Shown here piece after piece: positions 17,345-26,213 of a DNA stretch of 64,000 nucleotides. Position numbers and translations under genes: made by a program. The stretch comes from Xanthobacter flavus (lineage in GTDB: Bacteria > Pseudomonadota > Alphaproteobacteria > Rhizobiales > Xanthobacteraceae): the NCBI RefSeq assembly GCF_017875275.1, contig NZ_JAGGML010000001.1, positions 1,240,001 to 1,304,000 on the forward strand, in the 5' to 3' direction. Under the pieces are notes generated by a model that saw nothing but the letters and a program-made list of their open reading frames with translations, was not told the origin of the DNA and did not search any database. How positions within the stretch are numbered: position 1 is the first letter of the stretch; every line of letters starts with the position of its first letter.

Positions 17345-18826
17345 CTAAAGCCGCGTCCACACCGTCTTTAGGTCGGAATACTTCTCCAGCGCGTGCAGGG
17401 ACTTGTCGCGCCCGAAGCCGGATTGCTTGACGCCGCCGAAGGGGGTGGTGATGTCGTCGGCGTCGAAGCAGTTCACATAGACGATGCCGGCCTTGAAGCG
17501 CCGCGCCACCTTGTGCGCGGCGGCAAGGTCGGCGCTCCACACCGAGGCACCGAGACCGTAGACGGTGCCGTTGGCGATCTCCACCGCCTCGTCCAGCCCA
17601 TCGAAGCCGATCACCGACAGCACCGGCCCGAAGATCTCGTTCTGCGCCAGCGCGGAAGAGGGGGCCACGTCGTCGAACACGGTCGGCGCCACGAAGGCTC
17701 CGCCGGTTTCGGTCCGCACAGCCGTGCCACCCGTCACCAGCCGCGCGCCACTCTCTCCGCCGGCCTGGATCGCGGAGAGGATGCGGCCCTGGTGCTCGCG
17801 GCTCACCACCGCACCCGCTGGCGCATCGGGATCGAGCGGATCGCCGGGCATCCAGCGCGGGGCGAGCGCGGCGACGCGCTCCACCAGTTCGGCGCGGATG
17901 CGGTTGTCCACGAGGAGGCGGGAGGCGGCCGTGCACATCTCGCCCTGATTGAAGAAGATGCCACCGGCCACCGCCTCGGCCACGGCGCCGAGGTCGGCCA
18001 CGTCGTGAGCCACCACGAAGGCGGTCTTGCCGCCCAGCTCAAGGGCGACGCGCTTGATGTTGCTCTCGGCGGAATAACGCAGGAAATAGCGGCCGACCTC
18101 GGTGGACCCGGTGAAGGCGATGGCATCCACATCCATATGGAGCCCCAGCGCCTTGCCGGCCTCGACGCCGAGCCCCGGCACCACGTTGAACACACCGTCC
18201 GGAATGCCGGCCTCGGCGGCCAGCTCGGCGAGGCGGAGCGCGGTGAGCGGACTTTCCTCCGCCGGCTTCAGCACCACGGAATTGCCCATGGCCAGCGCCG
18301 GCGCCACCTTCCAGGCGGCCATGATCATCGGGAAGTTCCACGGCGTGACGCAGCCGACCACGCCGAGGGGCTCGCGCAGCACGAGGGCGAGGTTGTCGTC
18401 GGTGGTGGGCGCGACCTCGCCATAAACCTTGTCGCAGCACTCCCCGTAATAGGCGAAGCAATCGGCCGCCGCGCGCACGTCGATGGCGCGGGCGTCCGAG
18501 ATGGGCTTGCCCATGTTCAGCGTCTCGGTCAGCGCGAGTTCGTCGCGGTGGGCGCGGATGAGGTCGGCGAAGCGCAGCAGGGCGCGCTTGCGCTCCAGCG
18601 GCCGCTGCCCGGCCCAACGGCGATCCTCGAAGGCGCGGCGCGCGGCCTTTACCGCCCGGTCCACATCCTCGGCATCGCAGGCCGCCACCTCGGCGATGGC
18701 ATGGCCGGTGGCCGGATTGACGGCGCTGAAGGTGCGGCCCGAGGCTGCCGGATGGAAGGCCCCGTCGATGAAGGCCTCAGTCCGGAAGGAGGGAATGTCC
18801 GCCGCCGTCCGTTCCGCCGCCGCCAT
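17345..18826 (-). CDS. Gamma-glutamyl-gamma-aminobutyraldehyde dehydrogenase-like ALDH (PuuC-like)
   Basis: A 493-residue NAD(P)-dependent aldehyde dehydrogenase predicted to oxidise aminoaldehydes from polyamine breakdown. Family landmarks are VTPWNFPMIMAAWK, FTGSTEVGR, ALELGGKTAFVV (catalytic Glu), FFNQGEMCTAASR (catalytic Cys) and NEIFGPVLSV. The C-terminal run FGGVKQSGFGRDKSLHALEK is very close to E. coli PuuC. The ATG at 18826 has GGAGG 8 nt upstream; a longer frame to 19006 runs into the neighbouring gene. Substrate assignment is by similarity. Confidence 0.85.
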   Translation of the reverse strand: MAAAERTAADIPSFRTEAFIDGAFHPAASGRTFSAVNPATGHAIAEVAACDAEDVDRAVKAARRAFEDRRWAGQRPLERKRALLRFADLIRAHRDELALTETLNMGKPISDARAIDVRAAADCFAYYGECCDKVYGEVAPTTDDNLALVLREPLGVVGCVTPWNFPMIMAAWKVAPALAMGNSVVLKPAEESPLTALRLAELAAEAGIPDGVFNVVPGLGVEAGKALGLHMDVDAIAFTGSTEVGRYFLRYSAESNIKRVALELGGKTAFVVAHDVADLGAVAEAVAGGIFFNQGEMCTAASRLLVDNRIRAELVERVAALAPRWMPGDPLDPDAPAGAVVSREHQGRILSAIQAGGESGARLVTGGTAVRTETGGAFVAPTVFDDVAPSSALAQNEIFGPVLSVIGFDGLDEAVEIANGTVYGLGASVWSADLAAAHKVARRFKAGIVYVNCFDADDITTPFGGVKQSGFGRDKSLHALEKYSDLKTVWTRL

Positions 18827-18921
18827 GATGCTCGCCTCCGCTGCCGGACCGGCCGCTGCCGGACCTGCCGCACCCTCGCGCGGCGCGGCGGCCGCCGTCA
18901 AGGTGGCGCAGACCGCCGCCC

Positions 18922-19545
18922 TCAGGCGAGGATGACCACGTAGAACAGCCCCGCATTCATGAGCACGAAGGTCGGGAACTGCGGTGTCCAGAAGGCGTCC
19001 AGCCACGAGGTGGGCGGAAACTGCAGCACGCTGCGGATGGTCAGGAGGACCCAGGCCAGAAGGCTGAACACCAGTGCGGTGAGGAAGTCGCCGAACCGGA
19101 GGGGATCAAGGCCCACCGCGAACATCAGGTCGGCCAGCAGCGTCGAGGGCGCCTGGCGCAGCACGAACAGGCCGATGCCATCGATGAGGATGAACAGCAT
19201 GATCGTCAGGATCAGATAGCACATCACGAAGACCGACCCGCGCAGGCTCTGCGATTTCGGATCGGGCTTCGGGTAGAAGATGTAGGCGAGCAGGGACACG
19301 AGGATCACGGCGACGAGGGCGACGCCGGCCAGCATCGCCGGCACCGACAGGGAGATGCCTCCACCGGCGAGGAAGCTGCGCGAGACGAGCACCAGAACCG
19401 TCACCAGAAGGAGCTGCGAGAGCGCGACCGCGTCCTTCTGCGCGCCCGGAGCGTCCTGCCCCAGCGGCGGAACCCGGGTGGAGTAGAAGGAGTCGAAGAA
19501 GATCTGGATGTTGCGCTTGAGGGTGGCGACCAGCTTGCCGGCCAT
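18922..19545 (-). CDS. Hypothetical multi-pass membrane protein
   Basis: A 207-residue protein beginning MAGKLVATLKRNIQIFFDSFYS. Hydrophobic segments lie near residues 41-60, 66-88, 102-125, 142-168 and 185-207, so about five membrane helices with the N-terminus probably cytoplasmic. It starts 2 bp after the stop of the upstream secreted-protein gene, so the two form an operon. It resembles no family I can name. It may act as membrane partner of the upstream exported protein. Confidence 0.65.
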   Translation of the reverse strand: MAGKLVATLKRNIQIFFDSFYSTRVPPLGQDAPGAQKDAVALSQLLLVTVLVLVSRSFLAGGGISLSVPAMLAGVALVAVILVSLLAYIFYPKPDPKSQSLRGSVFVMCYLILTIMLFILIDGIGLFVLRQAPSTLLADLMFAVGLDPLRFGDFLTALVFSLLAWVLLTIRSVLQFPPTSWLDAFWTPQFPTFVLMNAGLFYVVILA

Positions 19546-19547
19546 GC

Positions 19548-20435
19548 CTAACGCTCCGGACGCGCCCAGCGCAGGGTCCAGGTCCTTTGCGGCACCGTGG
19601 ACTGCTGGCCGGTGTCCAGGTCCGCGACCGTCACGTAGGTGGTCGTCACATTGGCCGCGGCATCGAAGCTGAAGGCGACGCAGTTCGGCGCCCCCTGCGG
19701 CACCGGCTGGTAGCGGCGCAGCATGGTGCGCAGATAGACATAGCGCATGCCCGGCGCGCCGCCGGCCTGGGCCTGCGCGGGCTTCAAGCCCGTGATCACG
19801 GCGATGGCATCGCGAACCGGGACGAGGATCAGGGGAATGGCATCGCCGGAAATCTCGGCGACACGAAAGGTGGGCTCCCCGGACTCGCCCGGCTGGGTGA
19901 ACGAATAATGCCTGCGGCCGCCGATGTTGGCGTCGTCGGTCCGGTGGCAATCCGGCCGCTCCGTGGAGCGGTACCGGAAATGGAAGGCGTGCAGCAGCTG
20001 GGATTCCTTGAGGCCCGCCGCGTGGTAGTCGTCATATTCCCGCGCCGCCACCCGGCGATCCATGGGGCCTCTCCTGCCCGCAAAGCAGCTTTCGTTGAGG
20101 GCCGGGCGCTCGATATGGACTTCCTGCACGTCCGCGGTGTCCCGCTCGGTGCGCGGCGCCTCGTTGCGCAGCTTGATCGCGACGACGCCGCCGCGGTCGG
20201 GTTCCAAGGCATAGATGGCGCGCACGCGGTCCGAGGTGGCCATCACGGACTTCACCTCGGGGCCGGTGGCGTCGATCCACCGTCTTCCGTCGGGCGAGCG
20301 GAGATAGAGCTGACCCGGGACCAGTTGCCCCGATGCCACGGGGCATGCGGACTGGGCCCTTGCCCCATCGACCGGGAGCAGAAGACCGGCGGCAAGCGTG
20401 GCCACCGGCAGCCAGGAACAGATCGCCACACGCAT
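19548..20435 (-). CDS. Hypothetical secreted protein
   Basis: A 295-residue exported protein with signal peptide MRVAICSWLPVATLAAGLLLPVDGARAQ. The mature domain includes several cysteines (QSACPVASG, ESCFAGR, RPDCHRTDD, APNCVAF) and strand-rich segments such as LVPGQLYLRSPDGRRWIDATG. GGAGGG lies 6 nt before the ATG, and an AT-rich stretch at 20450-20485 upstream could hold the promoter. It is operonic with the membrane-protein gene at 18922. Function not recognised. Confidence 0.65.
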   Translation of the reverse strand: MRVAICSWLPVATLAAGLLLPVDGARAQSACPVASGQLVPGQLYLRSPDGRRWIDATGPEVKSVMATSDRVRAIYALEPDRGGVVAIKLRNEAPRTERDTADVQEVHIERPALNESCFAGRRGPMDRRVAAREYDDYHAAGLKESQLLHAFHFRYRSTERPDCHRTDDANIGGRRHYSFTQPGESGEPTFRVAEISGDAIPLILVPVRDAIAVITGLKPAQAQAGGAPGMRYVYLRTMLRRYQPVPQGAPNCVAFSFDAAANVTTTYVTVADLDTGQQSTVPQRTWTLRWARPER

Positions 20436-20516
20436 AGGAAGCCCTCCCCCTCACAACTCTATTAAAAGTTGTATTAATTGAGAAGGCTTATTCTTGCGCG
20501 AACGCGAGGTGTCGCT

Positions 20517-20723
20517 TCACCCCCGCTCGGGTGGCCCGCTCTCACCGTCCTCGTCCTCTTCGGGACGACCGGGGATGGCATAGCTGCCGGAGAGCCAACG
20601 GTTGAGGTCCACGTCTGCGCAGCGCTTGGAGCAGAAGGGCTTGTAGCGTTCCACGGGAGGTTTGCCGCAGATGGGGCACGGACGGGCGGCGGGAATGGCC
20701 TTTACGGGAGTATCCGCGCTCAC
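20517..20723 (-). CDS. yacG: DNA gyrase inhibitor YacG (zinc-binding)
   Basis: A 68-residue protein with the family zinc site CPICGKP...[15 protein letters not shown] followed by the typical SGSYAIPG. YacG binds GyrB and inhibits gyrase activity. The GTG start at 20723 overlaps the stop of maf (GTGA), indicating coupled translation. The acidic tail (EEDEDGE) is common in the family. Confidence 0.88.
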   Translation of the reverse strand: MSADTPVKAIPAARPCPICGKPPVERYKPFCSKRCADVDLNRWLSGSYAIPGRPEEDEDGESGPPERG

Positions 20724-21340
20724 GCCGCGCGCTCCACCCAGCCGGCGCGCACGTCGTAGCCCTGGCCGGTCAGCAGGCCGAGGGTTTCGGACAGTGGCAG
20801 GCCGACCACATTGGTGTAGGAGCCAACGAGCTTCACCACGAAGCCGCCGGCGATGCCCTGGATGGCGTAGCCGCCCGCCTTGCCGCGCCACTCGCCGCAG
20901 GCGAGGTAATCGTTGATCTCGTCGCGCGACAGGCGCTTGAAGCGCACCCGCGTCTCCACCAGCCGGGTGGCAGTGCGCCCGCGCGGATCGATGAGGCAGA
21001 TGCCGGTATAGACGCGGTGGGTGCGGCCGGAGAGCAGGCGCAGGCACGCCTCCGCCTCGTCCACCAGATCGGGCTTGGGGAGGATGCGCCTTCCCACCGC
21101 CACCACCGTGTCGGCGGCAAGCACCAGCGCGTTCATCCCGGCATCCTTGGCGCGGCCGGCCACCAGCTTCGCCTTCTCCTGCGACAGGCGCTGGGCGAGG
21201 CGGCGGGGCAGCTCGCCGCGCTCGGGCGTCTCGTCCACATCGGCGGGCATGAGGAGGTCCGGATCGATGCCGGCCTGGTTCAGCAGCGCCAGGCGGCGGG
21301 GAGAGCCGGAGGCAAGGACGAGCTTCACCTGATCGTTCAC
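20720..21340 (-). CDS. maf: Maf family nucleoside triphosphate pyrophosphatase
   Basis: A 206-residue cytosolic house-cleaning pyrophosphatase that hydrolyses non-canonical or modified nucleotides. Signatures are [14 protein letters not shown] at the N-terminus, [10 protein letters not shown], and [12 protein letters not shown] with the conserved Asp, then [11 protein letters not shown]. The GTG start at 21340 has GGGAGGA 9 nt upstream. It is coupled to yacG. Confidence 0.9.
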   Translation of the reverse strand: MNDQVKLVLASGSPRRLALLNQAGIDPDLLMPADVDETPERGELPRRLAQRLSQEKAKLVAGRAKDAGMNALVLAADTVVAVGRRILPKPDLVDEAEACLRLLSGRTHRVYTGICLIDPRGRTATRLVETRVRFKRLSRDEINDYLACGEWRGKAGGYAIQGIAGGFVVKLVGSYTNVVGLPLSETLGLLTGQGYDVRAGWVERAA

Positions 21341-21529
21341 GGAGCAAATTCCTCCCGGGCCGACCCGCGCCGGCTCCTGTGTGTTGCGTGGTCTAGCGGA
21401 ATTGGCCGGACCTGTGAACGCCGATCAACTGGCCGTGATCGTGCCGTTCACCTGTAACCGCCGCAGGCCGCCCTCCGAATAGCCCCATGTCGGCCAAGCG
21501 CAGCCGATCCAGGGAAGAAGGACGCCATC

Positions 21530-21937
21530 ATGTTCACCCGCCGTTTCACGCTCGCCCTCGCAGTCGCCCTTCCGCTCGCCGGGCTGGCCTTCGCCGGCGC
21601 GTCGGCTCTCGCCGCGACCGACCATGTCGCCTACACCCCCGCAGCCTTCGCCGACGCGCAGAAGGCGGGCAAGCCCATCCTGGTGGAAATCCACGCCAGC
21701 TGGTGCTCGGTGTGCGCGGCCCAGGCACCCATCCTCGGCGAGCTGCTGGCGACCCCCAAGTTCAAGGACATGGTGGTGTTCCGCGTGGACTTCGACAGCC
21801 AGAAGGATGCGGTGAAGGCGTTCGGCGCCAGATCCCAGAGCACCCTCATCGTCTACAAGGGCAAGACCGAGGAAGGCCGTTCCGTGGGCGACACCGCGAA
21901 GCCGTCCATCGAAGCTTTGCTGGCCAAGGGCGTCTGA
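21530..21937 (+). CDS. Periplasmic thioredoxin-family protein
   Basis: A 135-residue exported thioredoxin-fold protein. The signal peptide MFTRRFTLALAVALPLAGLAFAGASALA is followed by the active-site motif HASWCSVCAAQAP and the cis-Pro-like region RSQSTLIVYKG. It lies 7 bp upstream of ccdA. CcdA passes electrons across the membrane to such thioredoxins, so the pair probably forms a reductive thiol relay in the periplasm. The final target (cytochrome c maturation, thiol-oxidised proteins) is not shown. Confidence 0.85.
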   Translation: MFTRRFTLALAVALPLAGLAFAGASALAATDHVAYTPAAFADAQKAGKPILVEIHASWCSVCAAQAPILGELLATPKFKDMVVFRVDFDSQKDAVKAFGARSQSTLIVYKGKTEEGRSVGDTAKPSIEALLAKGV

Positions 21938-21944
21938 GGCGGCC

Positions 21945-22682
21945 ATGGTTCTCGGTAGCTTGGCCCTCGGCAGCCTCGGCCTCGCCTTCCTCGCGGGCGT
22001 GCTCTCCATCCTGTCGCCCTGCGTGGTGCCGCTGCTGCCTCTGGTGCTCGGCGCGGCAGCGGCCGAGCACCGCCTCGCCCCGCTGGCGCTGGCGGTGGGG
22101 GTGACGCTCTCCTTCACTGTCATCGGTCTGTTCGTCGCCACCGTCGGCTACGCCATCGGGCTGGAGGGCGACGCGTTCCGCATGGTGGGCGCGGTGCTGA
22201 TGATCGGCATCGGCGCGGTGCTCGCCGTGCCGCCGCTGCAGACGCGGCTCGCCACCGCCGGCGGGCCGGTGAGCGACTTCGCCAGCCGGCATTTTTCCGG
22301 CTTCGCGACGGAGGGCGTGGGCGGCCAGTTCGCCGTCGGGCTGCTGCTCGGCGCGGTGTGGAGCCCGTGCGTCGGCCCCACCCTCGGCGCCGCCTCGGTG
22401 CTCGCCGCGCAGGGCCGCAACCTGGGCGAGGTGGCCGCGGTGATGGCCCTGTTCGGCCTCGGCGCCGGACTGCCGCTGGCGCTTGCCGGAACCCTCTCGC
22501 GCCCCACGCTGATGCGCTGGCGAGCGCGCATGATTTCCGGCGGCAAGGGGGCGAAGGCCCTCATGGGTCTGGTGCTGGTGGTGGTCGGCCTCCTCATCGC
22601 CACCGGCGCCGACAAGCGGATCGAAGCGGCTCTGGTCCAGGTCTCTCCGGCCTGGCTGACAACGCTGACAACGCGGTTCTGA
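21945..22682 (+). CDS. CcdA/DsbD-type transmembrane thiol-disulfide transporter
   Basis: A 245-residue inner-membrane protein with six predicted helices. The redox cysteines are in SILSPCVVPLLPLVLG (helix 1) and GAVWSPCVGPTLGAAS (helix 4), as in CcdA. It transfers reducing equivalents from cytoplasmic thioredoxin to periplasmic partners, here most likely the thioredoxin encoded immediately upstream. Length fits the short CcdA form, without the extra DsbD domains. Confidence 0.88.
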   Translation: MVLGSLALGSLGLAFLAGVLSILSPCVVPLLPLVLGAAAAEHRLAPLALAVGVTLSFTVIGLFVATVGYAIGLEGDAFRMVGAVLMIGIGAVLAVPPLQTRLATAGGPVSDFASRHFSGFATEGVGGQFAVGLLLGAVWSPCVGPTLGAASVLAAQGRNLGEVAAVMALFGLGAGLPLALAGTLSRPTLMRWRARMISGGKGAKALMGLVLVVVGLLIATGADKRIEAALVQVSPAWLTTLTTRF

Positions 22683-22800
22683 CCTCCCGCGGGGCGTTTC
22701 CGCTTCGATCCAGAGACGGGCCGAGCCGGCGCCGTCTCCCTCCGGCTGCAAGTAGACCTGCGCGCAGCCAGTTCTGCGTGTCCCGCAGGCTGCGGCCGGC

Positions 22801-22839
22801 GCCCGGTGGCGCACGCCGATCCCACGTGCGCCGCCGGGC
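22801..22839. terminator. Strong bidirectional hairpin between ccdA-like and mgtC-like genes
   Basis: GCCCGGTGGCGCAC (22801-22814) pairs with GTGCGCCGCCGGGC (22826-22839): 14 bp with a single G-U wobble and an 11-nt loop, followed by CTTTCC. It lies between converging genes. Confidence 0.7.
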
Positions 22840-22844
22840 CTTTC

Positions 22845-23330
22845 CTACGGCTGGTCCCTGGCAGCATGGCGCTCCAGCTTCTTCTCCAGGGGGTGGAGCA
22901 CCACCAGCAGGAACAGGGCGAGCACGACCCCGAGCGCGATCAGCTCCCAGGATGCCAGCGCGCATGCGATGCCCACGGCGGCGGTCACCCAGACCAAGGC
23001 GGCAGTCGTCAGCCCCCGGATACGCCCGGCGCTGCGATCGCGCAGCACGACACCGGCCCCGAGAAAACCGATGCCGGTGAGCACGCCCTGGATGACACCC
23101 TGGATCACGCGGCTGGTCGCGTCCGGATCGCTCGCCATCCCGTCCACCTGCAGACCCGCGAGGGCCACCAGAGCCGCCCCAAGCGCCACGAGGCCCAGCG
23201 TGCGCATGCCGGTCGGCTTGTCGCTCAGATCGCGGTTCAGCCCGAGCGCCATGCCGGCGGCCATGGCTGTCACCAGGCGCAGGACGGCATCGATCGCGCT
23301 GGCATCGATGAACAGGGGACCGATCTGCAT
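22845..23330 (-). CDS. MgtC/SapB family membrane protein
   Basis: A 161-residue inner-membrane protein. The MgtC block LRLVTAMAAGMALGLNRD, the KPTGMRTLGLVALGAAL segment and GVLTGIGFLGAGVVLRD are diagnostic, with RGLTTAALVWVTAAVG after them. There are four to five hydrophobic helices and no long C-terminal regulatory domain. The ATG at 23330 follows AGGAGG by 11 nt. The family is linked to growth at low Mg2+ and modulation of ATP synthase; the role here is unknown. Confidence 0.87.
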   Translation of the reverse strand: MQIGPLFIDASAIDAVLRLVTAMAAGMALGLNRDLSDKPTGMRTLGLVALGAALVALAGLQVDGMASDPDATSRVIQGVIQGVLTGIGFLGAGVVLRDRSAGRIRGLTTAALVWVTAAVGIACALASWELIALGVVLALFLLVVLHPLEKKLERHAARDQP

Positions 23331-23439
23331 GGCGGGGCTCGCCTCCTGCCCGCAGCAAGCACCACAGCGCCTGTCTTGTTCCGGCCAAGGCAAGCGGAGC
23401 GGAGGCAGCGCCCGCCGCTACCCCCGGCAGTCGGGAAAA

Positions 23440-23490
23440 CAGCTTGATCGGTGAACAGCCCTCTAACTATAAGAAAGAGAATGCGTATCC
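23440..23490 (-). repeat. Dispersed intergenic repeat, copy 1
   Basis: On the minus strand this 51-bp stretch reads GGATACGCATTCTC...TAGTTAGAGGG...TTCACCGATCAAGCTG. It aligns along its whole length with 38415-38466, differing by scattered substitutions and one base gap. It sits in the gap between the divergent mgtC-like and WYL/TerB-like genes, so it may overlap their promoters. Confidence 0.7.
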
Positions 23491-23541
23491 GGCCTGACTG
23501 CGTCGCATCAGTCCCGCGCGTGCTCAAACGCGAGCGCCTCC

Positions 23542-24357
23542 ATGAACGCCATCACCTCGCTGAAGTCCTTCATCCTTGACCGGGTCGAGATGATCGGCGC
23601 CCCCTTCTATGCCGACGCCCACCGCCTCTCGGTGCCCGAGGACGATCCCCACGATACCCTCGCTGCCGCAGCGGCAGAGGACCATGACCCGGCCGACGGG
23701 CAGTCCTTCGCCATCGATTACGTGGACCACGCCGGCAATATCAGCCACCGCCGCATCTCAGTCTGGGCCGTGCAGCGCAATGTGGAAGGCGTGCCTATCC
23801 TCATCGCCAAGTGCCACGAGCGGCAGGCGGCCCGGGCCTTCCGGGTGGACCGCATTACCGCCGTCACCGACCTCGACGGCGCGAAGCGCGAGCCGCTGTC
23901 ACGCTTCTTCTACGAGACCTTCGGCTTCATCTGGCCGAAGGACGCCGAGGTGGTCGCCCCCGAGGAGCCAGAGGACCAGCGCTGGGACCGTATCCGCATG
24001 GTCATCCGCAAGGCCGGCATCACGCTCCTGGCCGCGCTGGCGCGGGCCGACCGCGAGATCGGCGCCGCCGAGGTGGAGGAGATGGTGTTCTTCTGCGAGC
24101 GTGCCTGCGCCGCCGAGGATATCGACCTCACCGGCGCCGAGCGCGAGCGCCTCGCCGCCTGGGTTGCCCGCCTGCGGCCGACGCCGGAGTCCGTGGAAAG
24201 CTCGCTCGACACCCTGTTCGAGAGCGGCACCGAGGCCATCGCGACCCTGCTCAAGGCCGGCATGCGCGTCATCAGCGCCGACGGCTCCCTGAAGGAAGCC
24301 GAGGCCGAGATGCTCGACGCCTTCTGCTATGCGCTGACAGGCCGGCACGTGAGATAA
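23542..24357 (+). CDS. WYL-like/TerB-like domain protein
   Basis: A 271-residue soluble protein. The N-terminal part has a beta-rich segment (FAIDYVDHAGNISHRRISVW...FRVDRITAVTDLDG, about residues 54-113) that resembles a WYL ligand-sensing domain. The C-terminal half (about 155-265) is helical, with LLAALARADREIGAAEVEEM and ADGSLKEAEAEMLDAF, the acidic repeated pattern of TerB-like proteins. No helix-turn-helix is visible, so it is not an obvious DNA-binding regulator. Function unknown; sensing of stress or metal is only suggested by the domain types. Confidence 0.65.
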   Translation: MNAITSLKSFILDRVEMIGAPFYADAHRLSVPEDDPHDTLAAAAAEDHDPADGQSFAIDYVDHAGNISHRRISVWAVQRNVEGVPILIAKCHERQAARAFRVDRITAVTDLDGAKREPLSRFFYETFGFIWPKDAEVVAPEEPEDQRWDRIRMVIRKAGITLLAALARADREIGAAEVEEMVFFCERACAAEDIDLTGAERERLAAWVARLRPTPESVESSLDTLFESGTEAIATLLKAGMRVISADGSLKEAEAEMLDAFCYALTGRHVR

Positions 24358-24434
24358 GGTTAACCGAAAGCACAGGCGCGGCGGCACCATATGGCCGCGC
24401 CCGCGTTGTCCTCCCAAACCATCCGGAGGACATG

Positions 24435-24989
24435 ATGCCGTCTGCCGACCCGATCCGCTTCGTCCGGCCCGCCCTTGCGGGCATGTTCCTCGCGAGCGCG
24501 CTCCTGAGCGGTGCCGCGCTGGCCCAGCAGGCCGCACCGGCGGACCCCGTCCCGCCGCGCCCCGCGCCCAGCCCGGCCGCACCCGCCGCGCCGGCCACCG
24601 CGCCGGTGGTCTCGCCGAAGGTCGCGCCCCCGCTTGCCGCCCCCAAGCCGGAAGATGCGCTGAAGGCGCGGGCGGAACAGACCGTCACCGAGGAGGCACT
24701 CAAGGACGCCGAAGCCCAGGCGCCCGGGGATGCCGAGCGCGCCGCCGCCTGCAAGGCCCATGCGATGGCACGGCTCAAGGCGAACTCGCCCTCCGTCGAC
24801 GACATCTTCATCGACATGGACGGCCTCACCATCGCCAAGGCCGACCTGGCCGTGGGGCAGGAGAAGATCACCGCCGTGCTGATGGGCGAGGCCTATATCA
24901 AGCGCGATCGCTCGGACAAGGCCCACCGCTTCCTCTGCCTCGTCGGAGAGAAGGACAAGGTGGTGATGACCTTCTTCACCGAAAGGTAG
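24435..24989 (+). CDS. Hypothetical secreted Pro/Ala-rich protein
   Basis: A 184-residue exported protein. An N-region (MPSADPIRFVRP) and hydrophobic segment end near ALAQQ. A Pro/Ala-rich low-complexity linker follows at about residues 30-70, then a globular C-terminal part with two cysteines (AAACKAH, RFLCLVG). Two adjacent ATGs exist (24432, 24435); the second is better spaced from GGAGG. It is 77 bp after the WYL/TerB-like gene. No family is recognised. Confidence 0.65.
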   Translation: MPSADPIRFVRPALAGMFLASALLSGAALAQQAAPADPVPPRPAPSPAAPAAPATAPVVSPKVAPPLAAPKPEDALKARAEQTVTEEALKDAEAQAPGDAERAAACKAHAMARLKANSPSVDDIFIDMDGLTIAKADLAVGQEKITAVLMGEAYIKRDRSDKAHRFLCLVGEKDKVVMTFFTER

Positions 24990-25007
24990 GCGTCCCGGCG
25001 ACAGGCG

Positions 25008-26213
25008 TCACGTTTCGACGAGGCCCGTCGTGTTGCCCGTGGCGGCCGAATCCGAGCGGCCGTGGGGCTTGGCCAGATATTCGCTCGATCGCATCTCGTG
25101 CAGGCGCGAGATGGTGCGGGCGAACTCGAACGCCTCCGCGCCGTCGGTGCCGAGATAGAGCTGCTCCGGCTCGGCGGCGGCCGAGGCGATGAGTTTGACG
25201 TTGGCGTCGTAGAGCGTGTCGATCAGCGAGATGAAGCGCTTCGCCTCGTTGCGCTGGTCCGGCCCCAGAATGGGGATGTGCTCCAGCACGATGGTGTGGA
25301 AGAGGCGGGCGAGGCTGAGATAATCCGGGTTCGGCCCGAGCGCCGCCTCGCAGAGATCGGCGAACGAGAAGCGCGCCGCGCCCTGCCCCATGGCGGGAAT
25401 GACGAGCTTGCGGCCCTTCAGCAACATCTCGCCCGGCCTGCCTCTGCTGGCTCCGGCGAGCCGCCGCCACGCGGCCTCCACCGCCGCATCGGCGGCGGGC
25501 CCGAGCGGCGTGTGCCAAGTGCTCACGCCCTCCAGCTTCTCCATGCGGTAGTCGGTGCGCGAATCGAGGGACATGACCCGCATGCGTTGCTCGATCTCGC
25601 CGATGAAGGGCAGGAACAACGCCCGGTTGAGGCCGCCAGCATAGAGATCCTGCGGCGCAACGTTGGAGGTGGCGACCACCACCACGCCGTCGGCAAACAG
25701 CTTCTCGAACAGCCGGCCGAGGATCATGGCGTCGGCGATGTCGGTCACGTGGAATTCGTCGAAGCACAGCACCTTGGCCTCGTCGGCCAGGGCCTGCGCC
25801 ACCGGCGCGATGGGATCGGCGCTCTTGCGTTCGCCCTTTTTCTGCGCCTGCCGCTCGCGGAAGATGCGCTCGTGCACGTCGCCCATGAATTCGTGAAAGT
25901 GCGCCCGGCGCTTGCCCTTGGCCGGCAGCGCGTCGAAGAACAGGTCCATGAGCATGGTCTTGCCGCGGCCGACCTTGCCGTAGACGTACATGCCCTTGGG
26001 CTGCACCGGGGCGCGACGCTGGAACAGCCAGCCGAGCGCGGAGGATTTTTGCGCCAGCGCCCGCTGCCGCAATTCCAGCTCCAGCCGGGCAAACTCTCCC
26101 ACAACTTCCGCCTGGGCCGGATCCTCCGAAATGTCGCCCGCGGCGAGCCTTGCCGCATAGAGCTCCTGGACCCGCGCCGTCGTCTCGCCCGCCATGAACG
26201 TGTTCCCGTTCAC
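25008..26213 (-). CDS. zapE: Cell division protein ZapE (AFG1-like ATPase)
   Basis: A 401-residue AAA-type ATPase. Walker A is YGKVGRGKTMLMD, Walker B is VLCFDEFHVTDIADAMIL, sensor region VVVATSNVAPQDLY. HFHEFMGDVH and DYRMEKLEG are typical of ZapE/AFG1. In bacteria ZapE associates with the Z-ring during division; mitochondrial AFG1 acts in respiratory-complex turnover. A second in-frame ATG lies at 26195. Length is a little above the usual 375. Confidence 0.9.
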   Translation of the reverse strand: MNGNTFMAGETTARVQELYAARLAAGDISEDPAQAEVVGEFARLELELRQRALAQKSSALGWLFQRRAPVQPKGMYVYGKVGRGKTMLMDLFFDALPAKGKRRAHFHEFMGDVHERIFRERQAQKKGERKSADPIAPVAQALADEAKVLCFDEFHVTDIADAMILGRLFEKLFADGVVVVATSNVAPQDLYAGGLNRALFLPFIGEIEQRMRVMSLDSRTDYRMEKLEGVSTWHTPLGPAADAAVEAAWRRLAGASRGRPGEMLLKGRKLVIPAMGQGAARFSFADLCEAALGPNPDYLSLARLFHTIVLEHIPILGPDQRNEAKRFISLIDTLYDANVKLIASAAAEPEQLYLGTDGAEAFEFARTISRLHEMRSSEYLAKPHGRSDSAATGNTTGLVET

